This document shows positions 1 to 4,954 of a DNA stretch of 6,256 bases, piece by piece; positions within the stretch are counted from its first letter, which is position 1; each line of letters opens with the position of its first letter. Below the pieces are notes generated by a model that was given only the letters and a program-made list of their open reading frames with translations, made no database searches and was not told where the DNA came from. The stretch is from contig JAKISV010000162.1 in NCBI GenBank assembly GCA_021648425.1, forward strand, positions 1 to 6,256, in the 5' to 3' direction. The position numbers and the translations under genes are program-made. This DNA is from Rhizobiaceae bacterium (GTDB lineage: Bacteria > Pseudomonadota > Alphaproteobacteria > Rhizobiales > Rhizobiaceae).

Positions 1-423
1 GGTCGAAAGTTAATCAGTCAGACCTGGCGGCTATATTATGATGAATTGCCCCCAAACAATGTTTTGATAATCCCCCTAACTCCAATTCTGGTTCTGGAGG
101 CACTGCGCTATTATGACCAGCAAGGTGATGCGCAGGTACTTCCCTCTGAGGACTACGAATTCGATTTATATTCCAGCCCGGCTCGCCTTTGGATCAAGAC
201 CGCAGTTGTTCTTGGCCAAAAACTGAATGGGTTCGAAATCGATCTGCAGGTTGGATTTGGTGCCACTGGCATCGATGTGCCTGGAGATATTATTCGCGCG
301 ATTCTGCTGACAGTTTCCCACTGGTATGAATTTCGCGGCGCTATTCGCCCCGCCGATCAACCGCTTTCAAACCCTTCAGGGCTCAACAAATTGCTGGCTC
401 CTTATATTAAGGTAAAATTGTAA
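1..423 (+). CDS. Head-tail connector protein, RcGTA g6-like (phiE125 gp8 family), 5' partial
   Basis: The frame is open from the first base of the window, so the true start lies upstream and 140 C-terminal residues are visible. A TTG at 46 is in frame, but the residues before it (QTWRLYYDELPP) look like the conserved family core, so it is not taken as the start. The block continues with a proline-rich strand (IIPLTPI), a 'YYD..GD' turn and a 'YEFDLYSSPARLWI' segment, typical of phiE125 gp8/gp6-type connectors. Family knowledge: these proteins form a ring under the portal and begin the neck. RcGTA g6 is roughly 190-200 residues, so perhaps a quarter is missing. The stop TAA at 421-423 overlaps the next ATG by one base. 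The major capsid gene would be expected just upstream. Confidence 0.9.
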   Translation, partial: GRKLISQTWRLYYDELPPNNVLIIPLTPILVLEALRYYDQQGDAQVLPSEDYEFDLYSSPARLWIKTAVVLGQKLNGFEIDLQVGFGATGIDVPGDIIRAILLTVSHWYEFRGAIRPADQPLSNPSGLNKLLAPYIKVKL

Positions 424-755
424 TGGCATATTCCAGCGTTGATCCGGGTAAGTTACGCCACAGGCTGAGCCTTGAATTCCAAAATGAACAGCCCGACGGC
501 AGCGGTGGCTTCGAAACCGATTGGAAGTTAGTTGCAGATGTCTGGGGAGCGATTGAACCAGTAACGATATCGCGGCAGATGGAAGTCGGCACTGAAAACC
601 CACAGATCGCTCATAAAATCACAATACGCTGGCGCGATGACTGTTTGCCACAGATGCGGTTTACCAAATCGGGGCGGGTGTTTTTGATCAATACGGTTTT
701 TGATCCCGATGAAACAAAACGATACCTGATCTGCTCCTGTGAGGAATTGATATGA
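423..755 (+). CDS. Head closure / head-tail adaptor (stopper) protein, RcGTA g7-like
   Basis: A 110-residue protein of the phage head-tail adaptor family (SPP1 gp16-like). It starts with the usual 'DPGKLRHRLSLE' strand, followed by 'DGSGGFETDWKLVADVWGAIEP', in which the G-G-F and the W-A-x-I/V-E-P pattern are family hallmarks (residues about 26-46). Next comes a helix-strand segment ending in 'HKITIRWR' (residues 64-71), and a C-terminal strand pair around residues 85-104. Length is normal. In the particle it would sit between connector and tail terminator and keep packaged DNA from leaking until ejection. ATG at 423 overlaps the preceding stop (TAATG), with AAGG at 409-412 as a plausible ribosome binding site. 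Its 3' end overlaps the next small ORF by four bases. Confidence 0.92.
   Translation: MAYSSVDPGKLRHRLSLEFQNEQPDGSGGFETDWKLVADVWGAIEPVTISRQMEVGTENPQIAHKITIRWRDDCLPQMRFTKSGRVFLINTVFDPDETKRYLICSCEELI
741..745 (+). promoter_or_regulatory. Ribosome binding site for the small ORF at 752
   Basis: GAGGA ends six bases before the ATG at 752. It is one of the best Shine-Dalgarno matches in the window, and it lies inside the end of the g7-like gene. It is the main reason to accept the following 55-codon ORF as translated. Confidence 0.6.
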
Positions 756-919
756 AGCCGACAATGAAAATAGAAGGTAATTCTTCAATCTCAACTGTTG
801 CTCAATTTTTGAGAACCCTGGTCCAGGACATTGAAAAAAACACGCAGACGGGCATCAGGAAAAACACTTACAAAACAACGCGGTCAGCTGATCGCTTAAC
901 TCGCAAGAGAAATTCATGA
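752..919 (+). CDS. Small basic protein of unknown function between g7 and g8 (55 aa)
   Basis: I do not recognise this protein. It has 55 residues, a helix-prone middle (STVAQFLRTLVQDIEK, residues 14-29) and a lysine/arginine-rich C-terminal half: 12 basic against 4 acidic residues in total. No membrane segment, signal peptide or cysteine is seen. Support for translation: GAGGA lies 6 bases before the ATG, the ATG overlaps the g7 stop as ATGA, and its own TGA at 917-919 overlaps the g8 ATG in the same way. The ORF therefore fills the gap between two structural genes exactly. In many siphophages an HK97 gp10-type tail-completion gene occupies this slot, and the start (MKIEG, then an amphipathic helix) could be a shortened remnant of such a protein; that is inference. 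A run of seven A (834-840) lies inside. It is not part of the RcGTA layout as I know it. Confidence 0.6.
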   Translation: MKPTMKIEGNSSISTVAQFLRTLVQDIEKNTQTGIRKNTYKTTRSADRLTRKRNS

Positions 920-1326
920 GCCATCCAGGATTAGAAGTGCAGGGCGTAATTTACACTTCCCTTGCAGCCAATGCTCAACTAGCCACCCTGATAGGGCCCG
1001 GTAGAATCTATGATGATGTACCGCCAAACCAGCACCCACCCTATGTGACATTCGGTAGGTCAAATCATCTGGATTGGAGTACCGATAGTGAAAGTGGAAT
1101 GGAACATGAATTCGAGCTTCATTCATGGACACGAGAAAACGGACGCAAGGAAATTTACCTGATCCAGGAAGTTTTGATCGAGGTATTAACTGGCCTGATT
1201 GGTGCGATGGATGAACATCACATCATCAATTTCACCCACGAAAATTCAGCAATTGAAACTCACGATAAATACCAGGCATTCCTCGGCATATCCACATTCC
1301 GGGTGATAACCGAACCAATCGCTTAA
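916..1326 (+). CDS. Tail terminator protein, RcGTA g8-like (DUF3168)
   Basis: A 136-residue DUF3168 protein. The N-terminal helix (LEVQGVIYTSLAANAQLATLIG, about residues 6-27) leads into 'RIYDDVPPNQHPPYVTFG' (residues 30-47). The D-x-x-P...P-P-Y-V-x-F/I-G pattern there is the best family signature. A strand with 'HEFELHSWTRENGRKEI' (residues 64-80) and a helix follow, and the C-terminal strand 'YQAFLGISTFRVITE' closes the fold. Family knowledge: DUF3168 includes tail terminators such as RcGTA g8, which cap the tail tube and join it to the head neck. The ATG at 916 overlaps the previous TGA, and only a weak purine stretch (AAGAGA, 905-910) precedes it, so expression probably depends on coupling to the small ORF. 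A 36-base gap follows. Confidence 0.9.
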   Translation: MSHPGLEVQGVIYTSLAANAQLATLIGPGRIYDDVPPNQHPPYVTFGRSNHLDWSTDSESGMEHEFELHSWTRENGRKEIYLIQEVLIEVLTGLIGAMDEHHIINFTHENSAIETHDKYQAFLGISTFRVITEPIA

Positions 1327-1351
1327 ACCAGATTCAACAACACAAACATAC

Positions 1352-1355
1352 AGGA
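1352..1355 (+). promoter_or_regulatory. Ribosome binding site of the major tail protein gene
   Basis: AGGA lies seven bases before the ATG at 1363, in the 36-base gap after the g8-like gene, the longest non-coding stretch in the window. No promoter or terminator is visible in that gap, so the tube gene appears to rely on read-through transcription with its own ribosome entry. That fits a product needed in many more copies than its neighbours. Confidence 0.5.
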
Positions 1356-1362
1356 CACCCCA

Positions 1363-1779
1363 ATGGTAGCACAAAAGGGCAAAGATCTTCTGTTGAAGAT
1401 TGATACTGCCGGTAACGGATCTTATGAAACCATCGCCGGCCTTCGTTCACGCCAGATTTCATTCAATACACAATCGGTAGATTCAACTGATTCAGAATCT
1501 GCAGGAAGATGGCGTGAATTACTGGCAGGTGCAGGGCTGCGCACAGCTTCAATCAACGGATCAGGAATATTCAAAGATCAGACTTCTGATGAACTTGCGC
1601 GCGCTACATTTTTTGATGGCGCAATTCATTCCTGGCAAATTATCATTCCGGACTTTGGCGTTGTGGAAGGGCTTTTCCAAATCACCACGCTTGAATATTC
1701 CGGTCAGCACAACACAGAAATAACCTTTGAGTTGGTGCTTGAATCAGCTGGCGAACTGACCTTCACGGTAGCAGCCTGA
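1363..1779 (+). CDS. Major tail tube protein, RcGTA g9-like (TP901-1 family)
   Basis: A 138-residue major tail protein of the TP901-1 type. It begins with 'MVAQKGKDLLLKID' and 'YETIAGLRSRQISFN' (residues about 1-31), followed by the family pattern 'VDSTDSESAGRWRELLAGAGLRTASINGSGIF' (about residues 39-70), with the conserved R/W-R-E-L-L and the G-S-G-x-F turn. The C-terminal half carries 'FQITTLEYSGQH' and a strand with 'ITFELVLESAGELTF'. The length fits the RcGTA tube protein. Rings of this protein stack around the tape measure to form the tail tube through which DNA passes. It has its own AGGA site, and its TGA (1777-1779) overlaps the next ATG by one base, coupling tube and chaperone. Confidence 0.93.
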   Translation: MVAQKGKDLLLKIDTAGNGSYETIAGLRSRQISFNTQSVDSTDSESAGRWRELLAGAGLRTASINGSGIFKDQTSDELARATFFDGAIHSWQIIIPDFGVVEGLFQITTLEYSGQHNTEITFELVLESAGELTFTVAA

Positions 1780-2156
1780 TGAAACACAAAAATAAATATC
1801 GTGGCGAAATTTCAGCCACCCTTGATGGTCGAGACTGGCAACTTTGTTTAACGCTTGGCGCATTGGCCGAACTTGAAGCAAGGCTGGGTGAAGAGGATAT
1901 TACTGCATTAGCCAGACGGTTTTCCTCGGGACGATTGTCGGCAAAAGATATGCAGATAATTATCGCGGTCGGCTTGCGCGGCGGGGGCCATGACATCGCT
2001 GATGATGAAGTGGCGCAAATGAGGTCAAATGATGGATTAACCGGCTATGCGCGCATCGTGGCAGATTTGCTGACTGCGACTTTTACGGATGACACCAATG
2101 CCAATGAGTTAAACGAAGTCGGGGAGGATCCCTCGCTAAACCCCATCACGCCGTAG
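1779..2156 (+). CDS. Tail assembly chaperone, RcGTA g10-like (GTA gp10 family)
   Basis: A 125-residue GTA-specific chaperone-type protein. The conserved part is 'YRGEISATLDGRDWQLCLTLGALAELEARLG' (residues 7-37), then a helical region with 'ITALARRFSSGRLSAKDMQIIIAVGLRGGGHDIADDEV' (residues 41-78). The pattern 'L.LT.GALAELE..LG' followed by 'GL.GGG..I.D.EV' is what I know from GTA g10 homologues. In function it corresponds to lambda gpG-type chaperones, which bind the tape measure and load tube subunits and are absent from the finished particle. The last 15-20 residues (after about 105) look unconserved and lie where a second reading frame for g10.1 is already open. The ribosome may shift frame at residues 111-112; see 2108-2114. 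Confidence 0.9.
   Translation: MKHKNKYRGEISATLDGRDWQLCLTLGALAELEARLGEEDITALARRFSSGRLSAKDMQIIIAVGLRGGGHDIADDEVAQMRSNDGLTGYARIVADLLTATFTDDTNANELNEVGEDPSLNPITP
2108..2114 (+). other. Candidate -1 frameshift heptamer joining g10 to g10.1
   Basis: The heptamer GTTAAAC lies in g10 phase as G TTA AAC (codons 111 and 112). A -1 slip after AAC continues into CGA at 2114 in the g10.1 frame. That frame has a TGA at 2105-2107 and is open from exactly 2108, so this is the earliest point where a shift could give a fusion, of about 191 residues. Five bases downstream, CGGGG (2120-2124) can pair with CCTCG (2131-2135), including one G-U pair, to form a small hairpin. GUUAAAC is a known slippery site in arteriviruses, and -1 shifting between adjacent tail chaperone genes is classic in lambda G/GT. 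Use of the site here is inferred, and the heptamer is weaker than a strict X-XXY-YYZ site. Confidence 0.45.
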
Positions 2157-2179
2157 AAATTCAACCCTTCCCCTGGGAA

Positions 2180-2353
2180 ATGATCCAGCGTTTTGGATTT
2201 GGGTTTCTGCGGCTAAATTCTCAAGATTTCTGGCAAATGACGCCTCGTGAAATATTTCATGCCCTGTCATTTCACAAAAAATCTGACGAACTACCGCTTG
2301 GTCGCGAAGGGTTCCTGGAAATGGCCCGCAAATTTCCAGACAATAAACAATAA
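2180..2353 (+). CDS. Second tail chaperone domain, RcGTA g10.1-like (TIGR02216-type), start uncertain
   Basis: The product matches the short GTA g10.1 family: 'WEMIQRFGFGFLRLNSQDFW' followed by 'QMTPREIFHAL', and near the end 'LGREGFLEMARKFPD'. The F-W-x-M-T-P-R-E motif is the family hallmark. The first ATG in frame is 2180, which gives 57 residues, but the characteristic residues P-F-P-W-E are encoded just before it. The frame stays open back to 2108 with no ATG, GTG or TTG. No Shine-Dalgarno sequence precedes 2180. Possible explanations are a -1 frameshift from g10, a rare ATT start at 2159, or reinitiation after the g10 TAG at 2154-2156. The coordinates given are the conservative ATG version. 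It would act with g10 in tail tube assembly. Confidence 0.8.
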   Translation: MIQRFGFGFLRLNSQDFWQMTPREIFHALSFHKKSDELPLGREGFLEMARKFPDNKQ

Positions 2354-2357
2354 AGGG
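2353..2357 (+). promoter_or_regulatory. Ribosome binding site that favours a TTG start for g11
   Basis: AAGGG at 2353-2357 ends eight bases before TTG at 2366. A GTG at 2357 is also in frame, but it overlaps this purine block and has no site of its own. The TTG start is therefore preferred, although the two differ by only three residues. Confidence 0.5.
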
Positions 2358-2365
2358 TGTTCAGC

Positions 2366-2956
2366 TTGAAAAATAAAGACAATTTGGTAGTCGCCGTTGA
2401 AGCCGATACCAGCGGATTTGATGCAGCCATGAGCCGCATAACCGCCAGCTCAAAAAATTTTGGATCGGTATTTTCCAATTCGCTTAGCCAGGCAATCATC
2501 AAGGGTAAAAGTTTTGAAGATACCATTAGATCAATTGCAATGCGCCTGTCCCAAATGGCTCTGAATTCTGCCTTTAAACCTCTTGAGAATATTTTCTCGC
2601 AGTTTATGGAATCAGTTCTTTCAGGATCAAATGCCATTCCAAAATTCGCTCAGGGTGGTGCATTTGGACCACAAGGTCTGGTTCCATTTGCTAAAGGCGG
2701 CGTTGTCGCTTCGCCAAGTTATTTCAATTTCAGCGGCGGTACCGGCCTGATGGGTGAAGCGGGTGCGGAGGCCATTTTGCCACTGTCTCGCGGCGCAGAC
2801 GGAAAGCTGGGCGTGGCCGCAGCTGCTTCAGGTAATTCCGGCGTAAATATCGTCTTTAACGTCAACGCTACCGATGTTGGCAGTTTCCGTCGCTCCCAAA
2901 CCCAAATAACCGCAATGCTCGCGCGCGCCGTAATGCGTGGCAATCGCGCCCTTTAG
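2366..2956 (+). CDS. Short tail tape measure protein, RcGTA g11-like (lambda-type family)
   Basis: 196 residues from TTG 2366 (199 if GTG 2357 is used). The N-terminal part has 'VAVEADTSGFDAAMSRI', a common tape-measure opening, then an amphipathic helical region up to about residue 85. The C-terminal part is glycine-rich with 'AQGGAFGPQGLVPFAKGGVV' and 'MGEAGAEAILPLSRG' (about residues 129-143), the standard lambda-type tape-measure signature. It ends with 'FRRSQTQITAMLARAV' (residues 174-189), typical of GTA members. The protein spans the tube lumen and sets tail length. Most siphophage tape measures are 600 residues or more, so this size points to a very short tail, as in RcGTA. It is separated by 12 bases from g10.1 and 20 from g12. 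Confidence 0.9.
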   Translation: MKNKDNLVVAVEADTSGFDAAMSRITASSKNFGSVFSNSLSQAIIKGKSFEDTIRSIAMRLSQMALNSAFKPLENIFSQFMESVLSGSNAIPKFAQGGAFGPQGLVPFAKGGVVASPSYFNFSGGTGLMGEAGAEAILPLSRGADGKLGVAAAASGNSGVNIVFNVNATDVGSFRRSQTQITAMLARAVMRGNRAL

Positions 2957-2976
2957 TATTTCAGGATTAATTCATC

Positions 2977-3627
2977 ATGCCGGAATTACAGCATTTCCAT
3001 GAAACACGCTTCCCAGTCGACATATCTCTGGGGGTAATTGGCGGCCCTGTTCGAAGAACAGAAATCGTTTCCCTCGTATCAGGCCATGAAAAACGAAATA
3101 CAAGATGGGCAGATTCCCGCAGGAATTTCAATGCAGGTTACGGCGTTAAGACAATCGATGATTTGCAAGAGGTAATCGCATTTTTTGAAGAGCGCAGGGG
3201 GCGGCTATACGGTTTTCGTTTTCGTGATCCGTTGGACTTCAAATCATGTAAATCCTCCCAGGGGATTTCTGCCTCGGATCAGTTTCTTGGTATTGGTGAT
3301 GGAGTGCTCACTAAATATCAGTTACGTAAACAGTACGGCTTGCAACCCACGGGGTACTATCGAAACATACAAAAACCGACTGGTTCGACGCTTCTTATAG
3401 CCGTCAATGGTAACGTTCAAAATGAGGGAGTAGACTTCACTATTGATGACACTACCGGCGAGGTCTTTTTTCTGCCTGCTTCTATTCCTGCTGTAAATGA
3501 ACCCGTTACTGCCGGGTATGAATTTGATGTGCCTGTACGATTTGATACCGATGAAATAGCGGTAAACCTGAGCGCTTTCAAAGCTGGTGAAATACCTTCC
3601 ATTCCCTTGATAGAGATAAAATCATGA
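2977..3627 (+). CDS. Distal tail protein, RcGTA g12-like (DUF2460)
   Basis: A 216-residue DUF2460 protein. The N-terminal signature is clear: 'FHETRFPVDISLGVIGGP' (residues 7-24), 'RRTEIVSLVSGHEKRNTRWA' (26-45) and 'SRRNFNAGYG' (47-56), then 'AFFEERRGRLYGFRFRDPLDF' split over residues 68-88. The C-terminal half has 'YQLRKQYG' (114-121), 'INGNV'-like strand residues (142-147) and 'TGEVFFLPASIPAVNEPVTAGYEFDVPVRFD' over 160-190, matching the family layout and length. In RcGTA this protein forms the hexameric ring at the distal end of the tube and anchors the tip. AGGA at 2963-2966 lies ten bases before the ATG. The stop TGA (3625-3627) overlaps the g13 ATG as ATGA. Confidence 0.93.
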   Translation: MPELQHFHETRFPVDISLGVIGGPVRRTEIVSLVSGHEKRNTRWADSRRNFNAGYGVKTIDDLQEVIAFFEERRGRLYGFRFRDPLDFKSCKSSQGISASDQFLGIGDGVLTKYQLRKQYGLQPTGYYRNIQKPTGSTLLIAVNGNVQNEGVDFTIDDTTGEVFFLPASIPAVNEPVTAGYEFDVPVRFDTDEIAVNLSAFKAGEIPSIPLIEIKS

Positions 3628-4514
3628 GGAATATACCTTCATCATTTTCTAATCATCTCAAAGGTCAATCGACCACGATTTGCAGGTGTTGGAAAATTAT
3701 CCGTCGTGATGGCCGGGTCCTTGGTTTTACCGAACATGACAGGGGCCTCAATGTAGCTGGAACCCTGTATCAACCGATGAGTGGTATGGATTCTACAATT
3801 TCTGAAAATTCAATTGGTCTGGCTGCAAACGGTGTCGAGGTTCTGGGGGCTCTTTCATCTGAAAAGCTTTCGCAAAAAGATATTAGGGCCGACAAATATG
3901 ATGGCGCACGTGTTGAGGTGTTAGTGGTCAACTGGATGTCTCCACAAGAATACCTGTTGGAAAATGTCTATCATGTTGGCGAAATAATGGAAGAAGATGG
4001 GTTGTTTAAGGCCAATCTTCAAACCCTCGAAAGTCAGCTGGACCAAACCCAGGGGGAGCATTTTGTTCGCCAGTGTCAGGCCAATTTGGGGGATGAACGC
4101 TGTGCAATTGATTTGTCCAGTGATGTTTACACCGGTTTTGGTAGCGTCATCAATTATGATGATTTCAGGCAAATATCCGTGAGTGGCATTACGCCTTTCA
4201 GCGAAGGCTGGTTTTCCAATGGCCTATTGCTGTGGCTATCAGGGGAGAATGAGGGAATATCAATTGAAATTTCCAGACATTCGAAGGATGGCTCAGATAC
4301 AAAGCTGCAAATTTGGAAAACACTACCGGCTCCACCTGTATCTGGCGATACGTTCAAGATAACCGCCGGGTGCAACAAGAAGTTTTCCGCTTGCAAAACG
4401 AAATTTTCCAACAGCCTGAATTTCCGTGGATTTCCCCATATGCCTGGCGCTGATTTCATATTTTCCTATGTCAGCAATTCTAATAATCTGGATGGTGGGG
4501 TAATCGTAAAATGA
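3624..4514 (+). CDS. Tail hub protein, RcGTA g13-like (DUF2163 plus BR0599-type C-terminal domain)
   Basis: A 296-residue tail-tip hub protein. The N-terminal DUF2163 part contains 'TTICRCWKIIRRDGRVLGFTEHDRGL' (residues 17-42), with the conserved G-F-T-x-H-D, then 'RADKYDGARVEVLVVNW' (88-104). The C-terminal part has 'GWFSNGLLLWLSGENEG' (195-211), 'AGCNKKFSACKTKF' (248-261) and 'FRGFPHMPGAD' (267-277). Four cysteines, C151, C160, C250 and C257, are spaced C-x8-C and C-x6-C. This is the arrangement of the [4Fe-4S] ligands in lambda tail-tip protein L, and an Fe-S cluster has been described for the RcGTA hub. The protein would form the trimeric ring between distal tail protein and megatron. The four-base overlaps at both ends indicate coupled translation. 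Confidence 0.93.
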   Translation: MRNIPSSFSNHLKGQSTTICRCWKIIRRDGRVLGFTEHDRGLNVAGTLYQPMSGMDSTISENSIGLAANGVEVLGALSSEKLSQKDIRADKYDGARVEVLVVNWMSPQEYLLENVYHVGEIMEEDGLFKANLQTLESQLDQTQGEHFVRQCQANLGDERCAIDLSSDVYTGFGSVINYDDFRQISVSGITPFSEGWFSNGLLLWLSGENEGISIEISRHSKDGSDTKLQIWKTLPAPPVSGDTFKITAGCNKKFSACKTKFSNSLNFRGFPHMPGADFIFSYVSNSNNLDGGVIVK

Positions 4515-4954
4515 GTTTGTCGTTAACCTCAGAATATATAGTCGGCATTGCCCGACAGTGGTTGAATACGCCTTATGTACATCAGGCCTCGCAAAAAAAT
4601 GTTGGCTGCGACTGCCTGGGACTTGTGCGTGGAATCTGGCGTGAAATTGTCGGAGACGAACCCCAATCAACCCCAAACTACTCTCCTGATTGGGGAGAAG
4701 TCGGCGGTGAAGAGATTCTGGCTGGCGTGGTTGGCAGATACTTTCAGAAATCAAAAAGCAATATTCCGCAACCTGGCAATCTTCTGCTGTTTCGCTGGCG
4801 TGAAACGTCAGTTGTGAAGCATCTTGGCATTATGGCACCTGACAACAGATTTATACACGCCTATGAGAAAGCCGGTGTGGTGGAAAGTTCGCTGGTGCAC
4901 GACTGGCAAAAACGCATTGCCGGCATTTACATTTTTCCCGGGATTATCGACTAA
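4511..4954 (+). CDS. NlpC/P60 family cell wall peptidase, RcGTA g14-like
   Basis: A 147-residue NlpC/P60 papain-fold peptidase of the phage/GTA subfamily. The catalytic cysteine is C35 in 'GCDCLGLVRG' (residues 32-41). The catalytic histidine is H104 in 'KHLGIMA' (103-109), and H116 in 'FIHAYEKAGVVES' (114-126) is the likely third polar residue. All three are present, so the enzyme is probably active. The segment 'LNTPYVHQAS' (18-27) before the cysteine and 'GNLLLFRWR' (89-97) are also family-typical. It is expected to cut peptide cross-links in recipient peptidoglycan at the tail tip during DNA entry. No signal peptide is seen, consistent with incorporation in the particle. GGTGGGG (4494-4500) ends ten bases before the ATG. 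The stop overlaps the g15 ATG (TAATG). Confidence 0.94.
   Translation: MSLSLTSEYIVGIARQWLNTPYVHQASQKNVGCDCLGLVRGIWREIVGDEPQSTPNYSPDWGEVGGEEILAGVVGRYFQKSKSNIPQPGNLLLFRWRETSVVKHLGIMAPDNRFIHAYEKAGVVESSLVHDWQKRIAGIYIFPGIID

Noticed and set aside
46..423. TTG at 46 as start of the first gene
   Set aside because: The frame is open to base 1 and the residues before 46 look like conserved connector sequence, so the gene begins upstream of the window.
680..705. Direct repeat GTTTTTGATC twice, 16 bases apart, in the g7-like gene
   Set aside because: It encodes two similar beta-strand segments (VFLI and VFDP) and is short. It is best explained by coding constraint.
834..841. A AAA AAC slippery heptamer, correctly phased, in the small ORF and pointing to the frame of g8
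   Set aside because: The -1 frame, which is the g8 frame, meets TGA at 889-891 before reaching the g8 start at 916, so no fusion with g8 is possible. It may only be an indel-prone A-tract.
1327..1362. Possible promoter or terminator in the only sizeable gap
   Set aside because: No hairpin with T-run and no convincing -35/-10 pair is visible in these 36 bases; only a ribosome binding site.
2272..2637. 121-codon minus-strand open frame opposite g10.1 and g11
   Set aside because: Antisense to recognised chaperone and tape-measure genes, with no recognisable motif.
4661..4695. 9-bp inverted repeat CCCCAATCA / TGATTGGGG with a 17-base loop inside the peptidase gene
   Set aside because: With so long a loop a 9-bp match is expected about by chance in a window of this size, and no T-run or gene boundary accompanies it.
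4323..4754. 143-codon open frame on the minus strand across the g13/g14 junction
   Set aside because: It lies antisense to two well-recognised genes, shows no family pattern, and spans their boundary. It is a shadow frame.
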